Positions 1 through 4,266 of a stretch of DNA of 6,066 bases are shown here, piece by piece (positions within the stretch are counted from its first letter, which is position 1; every line of letters begins with the position of its first letter). The notes beneath the pieces were generated by a model. The model had not been told where the DNA came from and did no database searches. It worked only from the letters and a program-made list of their open reading frames with translations. Made by a program: the position numbers and the translations under genes. The stretch comes from CAMAVK01 sp964362485 (lineage in GTDB: Archaea; Nanobdellota; Nanobdellia; Woesearchaeales; GW2011-AR9). Where the stretch lies: NCBI GenBank assembly GCA_964362485.1, contig CAYIEX010000097.1, positions 1 to 6,066 of the forward strand. Reading direction: 5' to 3'.

Positions 1-110
1 TGCTGCATACCATGACCATCGTAATAAATATCTGTGATTATAGTTCCCACAAATTGGGCTGTATAGAGAGCTACATCAAATTCTTCCTGATAAAGACCAT
101 CCCCCAACAT
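1..110 (-). CDS. N-terminal part of an unknown protein, runs off the left edge
   Basis: This is an open frame of 36 codons with no stop, starting at ATG (110-108) and continuing past position 1. The visible protein starts MLGDGLYQEEFDVALYTAQF and is too short for me to assign a family. The start is chosen because the frame closes with TGA just upstream of it. An archaeal Shine-Dalgarno-like GGTGA lies 7 nt before the ATG, and a TATA-like TTTAAATA (minus strand, 140-133) is centred about 26 bp upstream. The amino-acid mix looks protein-like, but 36 codons alone would be weak evidence; the promoter and ribosome-site arrangement make it a likely gene. The mobile element at 199-423 lies upstream of it. 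Confidence 0.5.
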   Translation of the reverse strand, partial: MLGDGLYQEEFDVALYTAQFVGTIITDIYYDGHGMQ

Positions 111-132
111 AGCAAAGTCACCTATTCATAAA

Positions 133-140
133 TATTTAAA
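133..140 (-). promoter_or_regulatory. TATA box of the left-edge gene
   Basis: TTTAAATA on the minus strand is centred about 26 bp before the ATG at 110, the usual archaeal TATA-to-start distance for a leaderless or very short-leader transcript. A GGTGA ribosome-site-like motif sits between the box and the ATG. If it is functional, transcription must start a little earlier than this box predicts, perhaps from the TATA-like stretch near 155-165. Confidence 0.45.
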
Positions 141-189
141 CGTATAGCATGACCAGCATATACATTATAACAAAGATATAGAAACGAAT

Positions 190-198
190 AAAGAGGTT
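190..198 (+). repeat. Left copy of a 9-bp target-site duplication
   Basis: AAAGAGGTT abuts the left terminal inverted repeat of the element at 199-423. The identical 9 bases recur at 424-432 directly against the right terminal repeat. This is the arrangement expected of a duplicated insertion target. Confidence 0.8.
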
Positions 199-210
199 GG
201 TTTTGTTGAA
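199..210 (+). repeat. Left terminal inverted repeat of the element
   Basis: GGTTTTGTTGAA is the exact reverse complement of 412-423. It lies directly inside the 9-bp duplication. Confidence 0.8.
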
Positions 211-223
211 TAGTCGATTGCAA

Positions 224-284
224 GAAAACAGGAAAACTACCTGTTTTCTGCACAGAAATAAAGTAGTCTCTTTATTTCTTGTGC
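224..284. repeat. Two adjacent long hairpins inside the element
   Basis: GAAAACAGG (224-232) pairs perfectly with CCTGTTTTC (240-248) around a 7-nt loop. Immediately after it, GCACA plus GAAATAAAG (250-263) pairs with CTTTATTTC plus TGTGC (270-284), giving 14 base pairs interrupted by a single bulged T at 279, around a 6-nt loop. Internal palindromes of this kind are common in MITEs. When transcribed, the pair would fold strongly and could act as a processing site or transcription stop for either flanking gene. Confidence 0.6.
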
Positions 285-411
285 CCAAAGGTCAAAATGC
301 TATCGAAGAAACAGCAGGGAGGTAATAAGGGGTTGCTCCCACCGGGAATATAGCCCTATTCAAAATCAAATCGAGCATTTTGAAGGCAATCAGTGAGCCG
401 AAGGCGAACTT

Positions 412-423
412 TTCAACAAAACC
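412..423 (-). repeat. Right terminal inverted repeat of the element
   Basis: TTCAACAAAACC is the exact reverse complement of 199-210. It abuts the right copy of the 9-bp duplication. Confidence 0.8.
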
Positions 424-432
424 AAAGAGGTT
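424..432 (+). repeat. Right copy of the 9-bp target-site duplication
   Basis: AAAGAGGTT is identical to 190-198. It ends 9 bases before the DJ-1/PfpI stop codon, so the insertion spared the gene. Confidence 0.8.
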
Positions 433-441
433 ATTAAAAGC

Positions 442-969
442 TCACAACGGACGCTTTTTAAGCATCTCTGCCAGTTTTGATCCAAAACTCGCAGCTGCCA
501 TGGGCCCATTTGCGGTAATAACCAGTCCATCCACAGTCAAGAGCTCACCCGTGTACTTGGCCCCTGACTTCGATAGAACTCCTGACTGAGTCCCATCTCC
601 ATTCCACACGGTTGCTTTTCGATCTTTAAGAACACCCGCAGCAGCAATGATCGTTGGCGCAATACAAATAGCACCGATTACCTTACGTTTGGCATTTGCA
701 TCACGAGCAATGCGTAGTGCCGCACTATCTTTCACAAGACTTGAAGCACCCGGTCCGCCAATATACACAACCCCATCATAGCGATCAACTATAATTTCTC
801 CAAGTGAAAACATCGCCTGCGCAGAGCCGCCTAACTCTCCTCGACAAATTCCCTTATGTTTTGCCGCAAGCGTGACAACTATCCCCGCCGATTCCAGAGC
901 TGCTTTTGTATCTTTTAATTCTTGATCTTGATATCCATCTTCTGCAATAATTACTAATGCTTTTGGCAT
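442..969 (-). CDS. DJ-1/PfpI family protein
   Basis: This 175-residue protein covers one complete flavodoxin-like DJ-1/PfpI domain. In order: a first strand KALVIIAEDGY (3-13), YQDQEL (13-18), the loop YIGGPG (69-74), the nucleophile elbow GAICIAPT with Cys102, and a final ITANGPMAAASFG segment (151-163). The family includes proteases, chaperones, glyoxalase/deglycase-like enzymes and stress proteins. The residue after the Cys is Ile, not the His of PfpI-type peptidases, and the position matching the Glu of the PfpI FEDVEL motif is Gln14. A classical PfpI protease is therefore unlikely, while a thiol-dependent stress role remains open. The ATG at 969 is preferred over an in-frame GTG at 978 because GAGGTG (981-976) is 6 nt upstream of that ATG; the GTG overlaps this site. 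A TATA-like TTTATATTTA lies about 45 bp upstream, giving a short leader. There is no signal peptide, so it is cytoplasmic. Confidence 0.88.
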   Translation of the reverse strand: MPKALVIIAEDGYQDQELKDTKAALESAGIVVTLAAKHKGICRGELGGSAQAMFSLGEIIVDRYDGVVYIGGPGASSLVKDSAALRIARDANAKRKVIGAICIAPTIIAAAGVLKDRKATVWNGDGTQSGVLSKSGAKYTGELLTVDGLVITANGPMAAASFGSKLAEMLKKRPL

Positions 970-1009
970 AATCCTCACCTCAAATAAATAAGAACCATTA
1001 CCTCATTAC

Positions 1010-1020
1010 TAAATATAAAC
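1010..1020 (-). promoter_or_regulatory. TATA box of the DJ-1/PfpI gene
   Basis: On the minus strand the sequence reads GTTTATATTTA, about 45 bp before the ATG at 969. Transcription would start roughly 20 nt before the ATG, so the GAGGTG ribosome site would be in the mRNA. Confidence 0.5.
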
Positions 1021-1164
1021 TTTTTTGTAGTTGAGAAGCTGTGATTGGAGTGTAATTATGGCTTACTTGCTTATTTATTAATCTCTTATTAATCTAGGCT
1101 TACTTTGTACTTCCCTCGAACAACCTACAACTTCTTTTAGACTAAGCCCCTTCATGCCAAAATC

Positions 1165-1173
1165 TTTATAAAT
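1165..1173 (+). promoter_or_regulatory. TATA box of tRNA-Asn
   Basis: TTTATAAAT is centred about 30 bp before the first base of the mature tRNA. That is the expected archaeal position, giving a 5' leader of a few bases for RNase P to remove. Confidence 0.6.
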
Positions 1174-1237
1174 AAAATGTCAACCCTACCCTCCAAGTGC
1201 CCCAGTGGCTCAACCTGGTTAGAGCGAACGGCTGTTA

Positions 1238-1254
1238 GGCTTGTTTGCAAAGAC
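1238..1254 (+). other. tRNA-Asn intron 1, canonical 37/38 position (17 nt)
   Basis: Removing these 17 bases joins CTGTTA to A1255 and restores a 7-nt anticodon loop. The boundaries fit the archaeal bulge-helix-bulge geometry. The 3' bulge ACA (1253-1255) is cut after its second base. A 4-position central helix CTGT (1232-1235) against AAAG (1249-1252) has one G-A mismatch. The 5' bulge TAG (1236-1238) is cut after its second base. A short inner GC/GC pairing closes the rest. Confidence 0.85.
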
Positions 1255-1276
1255 ACCGTTAGGTCGTCAGTTCAAA

Positions 1277-1310
1277 TGTTGAGCTCGAAACTCGAGTATC
1301 AGCGCGGAAG
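1277..1310 (+). other. tRNA-Asn intron 2, noncanonical T-loop position 59/60 (34 nt)
   Basis: The T-stem halves are 41 bases apart instead of 7; removing 34 bases restores the loop TTCAAAT. Because T1277 and T1311 are both T, the exact cut could be shifted by one, but bulge-helix-bulge geometry favours 1276|1277 and 1310|1311. The 3' bulge would be AGT (1309-1311) and the 5' bulge AAT (1275-1277). The central helix TTCA (1271-1274) against CGGA (1305-1308) has three pairs, one of them a wobble. The intron folds on itself through GTTGA/TCAGC (1278-1282, 1299-1303) and CTCG/CGAG (1284-1287, 1293-1296). Confidence 0.85.
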
Positions 1311-1328
1311 TCTGACCTGGGGCGCTCC

Positions 1329-1333
1329 TTTTT
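1329..1333 (+). terminator. T-run terminator of tRNA-Asn
   Basis: TTTTT begins 4 nt after the discriminator base. This is a typical archaeal T-tract termination signal. Confidence 0.5.
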
Positions 1334-1463
1334 CTTGATGAAATAGGTACCACATTTATGAACAAGATAGCAATAACAGCATAATTAAGAGAGTACAGCG
1401 AATCATAATTTAATTGCATTTCCAACACTTGTTAGTACTTTACAATTAGAATTATTCCATAAT

Positions 1464-1473
1464 CTATTTAAAG
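1464..1473 (+). promoter_or_regulatory. TATA box of the ClpX-like gene
   Basis: CTATTTAAAG is centred about 26 bp upstream of the ATG at 1494, and no ribosome-binding motif lies between them. This predicts a leaderless mRNA starting at or next to the ATG. Confidence 0.6.
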
Positions 1474-1493
1474 ACCCCATTACAAGCAATTCC

Positions 1494-3206
1494 ATGAGCT
1501 TATTTCGACCTAGAAACAGCAGTTTAGAATTCGAGTTAGAAAAAGCTCTTCAGGGGATTAGTCTAAGTGGAACGGTAACAATAACATATGATTCATGTGG
1601 TAAAAAGAAAAACGAGATGAGACGCAGTCCCGTCTATGTTCTTCCCACTGAAGGTCATGATGGAATAGTTCATGGTATATTCAGGTATCCAAACGGACCA
1701 GAAGAGGCAGCCATAGGCTTTGTGAGAAAGAGTCTCATTCGGTCTCAGTACTACACCTTCGACGAAAAAGGTACCCTTGGACGATCAAATCCAAATGAGA
1801 AAATATTTCTGCCGCTCATTCTAATTCCTGATATGTACCAATACATTGTTGAAGAACCCAATCAGAGTAATCCTACAACGTATCCCATCCTGGGTATTGA
1901 AAGTAACGGTCGGAGATTTCCTCTAGTTCTTCTTACTTCAACTGACACAGGATTAACAGCGCATGGCATAGTTGACACGAATAGTAATATCTCCACCTAT
2001 GTTGTGACGCAGCCTGGCTTGGAAAAAAGCCTTCGTAAGTTTTTAAGAAGTTATCATAATCTCAATCCTTCACCAATTATACTCCCCCCCGCCACAAAGA
2101 ACAAACCAGAAAGTCAGGCACGAAGTTCAGAATCAAGAATTAATCTCAGCCCTTCATCAAAAACAAGAAATAGTTCTTCAAATTCAGCTCAAACAGCTAT
2201 CAATTGGGAACATCCACCCTCCATTGTTCGCTATCTTGATGAATATGTAATCGGACAACATCAAGCAAAAAAAAGCCTCGCCGTCACCTTTTCTAATTAT
2301 ATGACCCGATATAGGACACGTGATGAAAATCTCCCTAAAGATAACGCACTTTTAATTGGACCTACTGGGGTTGGTAAGACGTACATGGTCCATTTACTTG
2401 CAACAAAAGCAGCTCTTCTTATGATTCAAACAAAGTTAACAGGAAAATCCACAGAAGGATACAAAGGAGAAAATCTTTCTGAAATATTCGAACAACTTCG
2501 CGTCAAAACAGATGAGCAAGCCCCCTATGCAGTAATCTTTCTGGATGAAATCGATAAACTAGCTCGTGATGAATGGGGGAGCGGGAGTGGTTTTGGTCCC
2601 AGGCTCCAAGACGAATTAATTGGCTGGTTCGAGGAGTCAACCAACGTATCCGATTCTTCTAAAAATAAAGGAAATCTCATTAATACAAAAAATCTACTTT
2701 TTGTAACGGCGGGAGCATTTCAGGGTTTTGGTGGTAATTCACTGAGTGCAATTATTACAAAGAGAATTGGAGGTACCCGCACAATTGGTTTTGCTCACAA
2801 TCAAATTAATGAGGAAGATACATGTTTATTGGATAGAACAAAACCAGATGATCTGATCAACTATGGGTTAAAGCCAGAATTAATAGGAAGGCTTCCAGCC
2901 ATAGGTGTTCTACATCCGCTGGATCTTGAACAAAAAGCTAGCATCCTTACAAATTCAAAAGGATCCCCTCTCCATCGGTATACAAATTTACTTAAAATCA
3001 GAGGCTATCAACTGCGAGTGGAGGAAGGCGTTGCCCATATTATCGCCACGCATTGCCCAACCGAAACGGGAGCACGAGCACTTCATTCGCTCTGTCACAC
3101 TCTTTTAACGGATATCATTTATGAGCCAAAAAAATACGCTAATTCCCAGAAAATAATTTCCCTCAATACTGATCTTGCTGAATCAATTTTATCAATTCAC
3201 CAGTAG
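1494..3206 (+). CDS. ClpX-like AAA+ ATPase with an unrecognised N-terminal domain
   Basis: This 570-residue protein is predicted to be a cytoplasmic ring-forming unfoldase driven by ATP. Residues from about 240 onward align by eye with ClpX: LDEYVIGQ (248-255), Walker A GPTGVGKT (289-296), pore loop GYKG (322-325, GYVG in ClpX), Walker B VIFLDEID (347-354), the IGF tripeptide (431-433) that docks ClpX on ClpP, arginine box GRLP (465-468) and sensor-2 GAR (526-528). All catalytic residues look intact. ClpX has an N-terminal Cys4 zinc domain; here residues 1 to about 197 form a different, probably beta-rich domain with only one Cys. A Ser/Asn/Lys-rich linker (about 198-240) follows. ClpX and ClpP are uncommon in archaea, and no ClpP gene is visible here, so it may work alone, with an unseen peptidase, or have come by transfer. 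HslU is less likely given the IGF loop and lack of an I domain. The ATG lacks a ribosome site but has a TATA box 26 bp upstream. Confidence 0.88.
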   Translation: MSLFRPRNSSLEFELEKALQGISLSGTVTITYDSCGKKKNEMRRSPVYVLPTEGHDGIVHGIFRYPNGPEEAAIGFVRKSLIRSQYYTFDEKGTLGRSNPNEKIFLPLILIPDMYQYIVEEPNQSNPTTYPILGIESNGRRFPLVLLTSTDTGLTAHGIVDTNSNISTYVVTQPGLEKSLRKFLRSYHNLNPSPIILPPATKNKPESQARSSESRINLSPSSKTRNSSSNSAQTAINWEHPPSIVRYLDEYVIGQHQAKKSLAVTFSNYMTRYRTRDENLPKDNALLIGPTGVGKTYMVHLLATKAALLMIQTKLTGKSTEGYKGENLSEIFEQLRVKTDEQAPYAVIFLDEIDKLARDEWGSGSGFGPRLQDELIGWFEESTNVSDSSKNKGNLINTKNLLFVTAGAFQGFGGNSLSAIITKRIGGTRTIGFAHNQINEEDTCLLDRTKPDDLINYGLKPELIGRLPAIGVLHPLDLEQKASILTNSKGSPLHRYTNLLKIRGYQLRVEEGVAHIIATHCPTETGARALHSLCHTLLTDIIYEPKKYANSQKIISLNTDLAESILSIHQ

Positions 3207-3252
3207 AAAAAACTGCCACGTGTTACTTACTCTTTTTCAATTTAATTTTTTC
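3207..3252. terminator. Overlapping convergent terminators
   Basis: The stops of the ClpX-like and SET genes are 16 bp apart. A6 at 3207-3212 gives a T6 run for the minus-strand SET transcript directly against the ClpX-like stop. The plus-strand T-runs (3233-3237 and 3246-3252) lie inside the 3' end of the SET gene. The two mRNAs would therefore overlap at their 3' ends. Confidence 0.4.
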
Positions 3253-3741
3253 CTTTTGCACCAACGTCCTCAGTTGATCCCATTGACTTTCCACTACAAT
3301 ATATCCAACACAGCGATCTGATCCGCAACAGCAGCGATGTTCAGCATAAAACTCTACATCATAGCCATAATTATAGACCAGCTCCTCACCCTCTTTTATA
3401 TCACGTAGCGCAATAATCCAAATTTTTCCATCCTCTATTTCAGTCTCACAGTTAGGATCACACGAGTGATTAATTAAACGTGCCATATTCCACTCTACTT
3501 TCCCATCGATATCCCAGTTATCATCTAATTCAAATATATACACCGCACCCAGCTCTTCGGGATTTTTTCTTGCTTCCCTAACTAGCCTATTTGCCCGGCG
3601 TGTGGACTCTTTCTTACTAATCTTCTCCCCAACATATTCAACAATCTTGGTTCTCTTTGGGATATCACTCCGAGCAAAGACCCCACTATTATGAATAGAC
3701 GACTTTTGTACTTCAATGCAAGAAGAGGAAGTAGATTGCAT
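3223..3741 (-). CDS. SET-domain protein-lysine methyltransferase with post-SET zinc site
   Basis: This 172-residue protein is essentially one SET domain and is expected to transfer methyl groups from S-adenosylmethionine to lysines. Motifs in order: HNSGVFA (17-23) of the SAM-binding region, EYVGE (35-39), the signature RLINHSCDPNCE (88-99), and EELVYNYGYD (119-128) carrying the catalytic-type tyrosine. The post-SET CCCGSDRC follows, giving Cys137-x-Cys139-x4-Cys144 which, with Cys94 of NHSC, would bind zinc. A Lys-rich tail (KEKIKLKKSK) could touch nucleic acid or a chromatin partner. SET proteins are typical of eukaryotes and scattered in bacteria and archaea; archaeal chromatin proteins have been proposed as substrates, but no target is visible here. 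The ATG at 3741 is preferred to a GTG one codon earlier because GGAGG (3753-3749) lies 7 nt upstream. It is cytoplasmic and has its own promoter. Confidence 0.9.
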   Translation of the reverse strand: MQSTSSSCIEVQKSSIHNSGVFARSDIPKRTKIVEYVGEKISKKESTRRANRLVREARKNPEELGAVYIFELDDNWDIDGKVEWNMARLINHSCDPNCETEIEDGKIWIIALRDIKEGEELVYNYGYDVEFYAEHRCCCGSDRCVGYIVVESQWDQLRTLVQKEKIKLKKSK

Positions 3742-3762
3742 CACGTATCCTCCGCCTCACTT

Positions 3763-3770
3763 ATTTATAT
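3763..3770 (-). promoter_or_regulatory. TATA box of the SET gene
   Basis: ATATAAAT on the minus strand is centred about 25 bp before the ATG at 3741. That distance predicts a leaderless start, yet GGAGG lies between the box and the ATG, so either the start site is nearer the box or the Shine-Dalgarno match is unused. Confidence 0.5.
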
Positions 3771-3772
3771 GG

Positions 3773-3815
3773 ATTACGCTTGGAGCTGTACACTTACGCA
3801 AACCAAAAGCGTAAT
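3773..3815. promoter_or_regulatory. Inverted repeat upstream of the SET promoter, possible operator
   Basis: ATTACGCTT (3773-3781) and its reverse complement AAGCGTAAT (3807-3815) flank a further TTACGC (3795-3800). The array begins 3 bp upstream of the SET TATA box, where an archaeal regulator would bind. The protein that might bind is unknown. Confidence 0.4.
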
Positions 3816-3838
3816 TGTAAAAAAATTACTAAAAAATA
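3816..3838 (-). terminator. T-rich stretch, possible terminator of the 89-residue gene
   Basis: On the minus strand this region carries T6 and T7 runs (complements of 3831-3836 and 3819-3825), with the short inverted repeat GTAATT/AATTAC (3811-3816, 3824-3829). It lies about 75-95 nt beyond the stop of the 89-residue gene and before the SET promoter. Confidence 0.35.
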
Positions 3839-3852
3839 TTCCAATACTAATG

Positions 3853-3891
3853 TATCATTTACAACTTAACTAATTATCATTTACAACTTAA
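3853..3891. repeat. Perfect 17-bp direct repeat, period 22 bp
   Basis: TATCATTTACAACTTAA occurs at 3853-3869 and 3875-3891, separated by CTAAT. A CTAAT also precedes the first copy with one extra base. The 22-bp period is about two helical turns, so both copies face the same side of the DNA. It lies between the 89-residue gene stop and the SET promoter region. Confidence 0.8.
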
Positions 3892-3911
3892 TTTATTACT
3901 TACTGCTAAAT

Positions 3912-4181
3912 TTATCCTTTGTTTCCTAACCCCACTTCATACAATCTCTGCGCAACACCCTCCATCCACTCCGTATCGCCCCCTTCTTTGAACATCAATT
4001 CTCCATAACTATGAACAATAATCTCCTTCTTATCAATTTTCACCACAAGCAAAATCGGCGTATCGAGTAAAACCTCAAACTTTTGTTTAATCGCCGCAAG
4101 GTCTAATTTTCGAGGCTGCTTTAATTTAGCTGAAAATGCTGCCTTCGTTTTACACTTTCCCAAGCTAAATAGAATATCCAT
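3912..4181 (-). CDS. Unknown 89-residue protein
   Basis: I do not recognise a family. The N-terminal third is Lys-rich (KLKQPRKLDLAAIKQKF, about 19-35). A run of alternating hydrophobic residues follows (VLLDTPILLVVKI and KEIIVHSYGELMF), suggesting two or three beta strands. It ends in a likely helix (WMEGVAQRLYEVG). There is no signal peptide or membrane segment, so it is a small soluble protein; alpha/beta folding and basic character would allow nucleic-acid or protein binding, but this is guesswork. GGAGG abuts the ATG with no spacer, too close for normal Shine-Dalgarno use, whereas the TATA box at 4204-4211 is about 26 bp upstream, so a leaderless start at 4181 is preferred. It is divergent from the lipoprotein gene. 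Confidence 0.7.
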   Translation of the reverse strand: MDILFSLGKCKTKAAFSAKLKQPRKLDLAAIKQKFEVLLDTPILLVVKIDKKEIIVHSYGELMFKEGGDTEWMEGVAQRLYEVGLGNKG

Positions 4182-4203
4182 CCTCCTGCTGCCAATAAGA
4201 ATG

Positions 4204-4211
4204 TTTATATA
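4204..4211. promoter_or_regulatory. Self-complementary TATA box between divergent genes
   Basis: TTTATATA reads TATATAAA on the other strand. On the minus strand it is centred about 26 bp before the ATG at 4181, ideal for a leaderless start. On the plus strand it would start transcription about 30 nt before the lipoprotein ATG, including the GGGGT ribosome site. Confidence 0.5.
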
Positions 4212-4238
4212 CTTTTTGTGCTCGATATCAAATCACAC

Positions 4239-4246
4239 ATATAAAC
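4239..4246 (+). promoter_or_regulatory. Second TATA-like box before the lipoprotein gene
   Basis: ATATAAAC is centred about 25 bp before the ATG at 4267, so it could drive a leaderless mRNA. The GGGGT at 4256-4260, 6 nt before the ATG, argues instead that the box at 4204 is used. The sequence alone does not decide between them. Confidence 0.35.
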
Positions 4247-4266
4247 AAATAAAAAGGGGTCATCTC

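Larger units (their letters stand above)
199..423. mobile_element. 225-bp MITE-like non-autonomous transposon, IS903/IS5-like ends
   Basis: The element begins GGTTTTGTTGAA (199-210) and ends with the exact reverse complement (412-423), a 12-bp perfect terminal inverted repeat. Similarity continues inward imperfectly for about 18 bp: GGTTTTGTTGAATAGTCG against GGTTTTGTTGAAAAGTTCG. It is flanked by a perfect 9-bp direct repeat, AAAGAGGTT. No reading frame of useful length lies inside, so it cannot encode its own transposase. From memory, the IS903 group of the IS5 family has 18-bp ends starting GGCTTTGTTGAATAAATC and makes 9-bp duplications; the match in end sequence and duplication length suggests mobilisation by a related transposase. 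The interior holds two strong hairpins (221-250 and 250-284) and a 10-bp long-range pairing (292-301 with 374-383), so a structured RNA is an alternative reading. It inserted between the DJ-1/PfpI stop codon and the left-edge gene, where it probably did little damage. Confidence 0.75.
970..1198. other. Intergenic region between the DJ-1/PfpI gene and tRNA-Asn
   Basis: No credible gene is seen on either strand. Its left end carries the Shine-Dalgarno site and TATA box of the DJ-1/PfpI gene, and its right end the tRNA promoter. In the middle, two copies of TTATTAATCT (1075-1084 and 1086-1095, 11-bp period) are nested between two copies of GGCTTACTT (1060-1068 and 1097-1105). This could be an operator-like arrangement or simple-sequence chance. 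Confidence 0.5.
1199..1324 (+). tRNA. tRNA-Asn(GUU) with two introns
   Basis: The parts fold into a complete cloverleaf once two insertions are removed. The acceptor stem GCCCCAG (1199-1205) pairs perfectly with CTGGGGC (1317-1323), with discriminator G1324 as usual for Asn. The D-stem is GCTC/GAGC (1208-1211, 1222-1225) with a GG-containing 10-nt loop. The anticodon stem AACGG/CCGTT (1227-1231, 1256-1260) closes the loop CTGTTA plus A1255, with anticodon GTT at 1234-1236. The variable loop is AGGTC, and the T-stem GTCAG/CTGAC (1266-1270, 1312-1316) closes the loop TTCAAAT. The introns are 1238-1254 and 1277-1310; the spliced RNA is 75 nt. CCA is not encoded. It supplies Asn codons AAC and AAU. 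A TATA box upstream and a T-run downstream suggest a single-gene transcript. Position 15 is A opposite C48, a minor oddity. Confidence 0.93.

Noticed and set aside
199..423. RNase P RNA, SRP RNA or a riboswitch as the identity of the structured 225-bp region
   Set aside because: None of the conserved core sequences of those RNAs could be found. The exact 9-bp flanking duplication directly against the inverted ends is better explained by transposition.
380..589. Plus-strand open frame of 69 codons
   Set aside because: It lies antisense to the end of the DJ-1/PfpI gene and across the right end of the mobile element, with no promoter or ribosome site.
2905..3108. Open frame of 67 codons within the ClpX-like gene
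   Set aside because: It is an alternative frame inside a well-supported AAA+ coding region.
3691..3873. Plus-strand open frame of 60 codons
   Set aside because: It is antisense to the SET start and runs through its promoter and repeat region; its composition looks like translated AT-rich non-coding DNA.
3853..3891. CRISPR array
   Set aside because: There are only two 17-bp copies with a 5-bp spacer and no cas gene nearby.
4201..4266. Upstream in-frame ATG at 4201 as the lipoprotein start
   Set aside because: It would add 22 residues before a clean signal peptide and place both TATA boxes inside the coding region.
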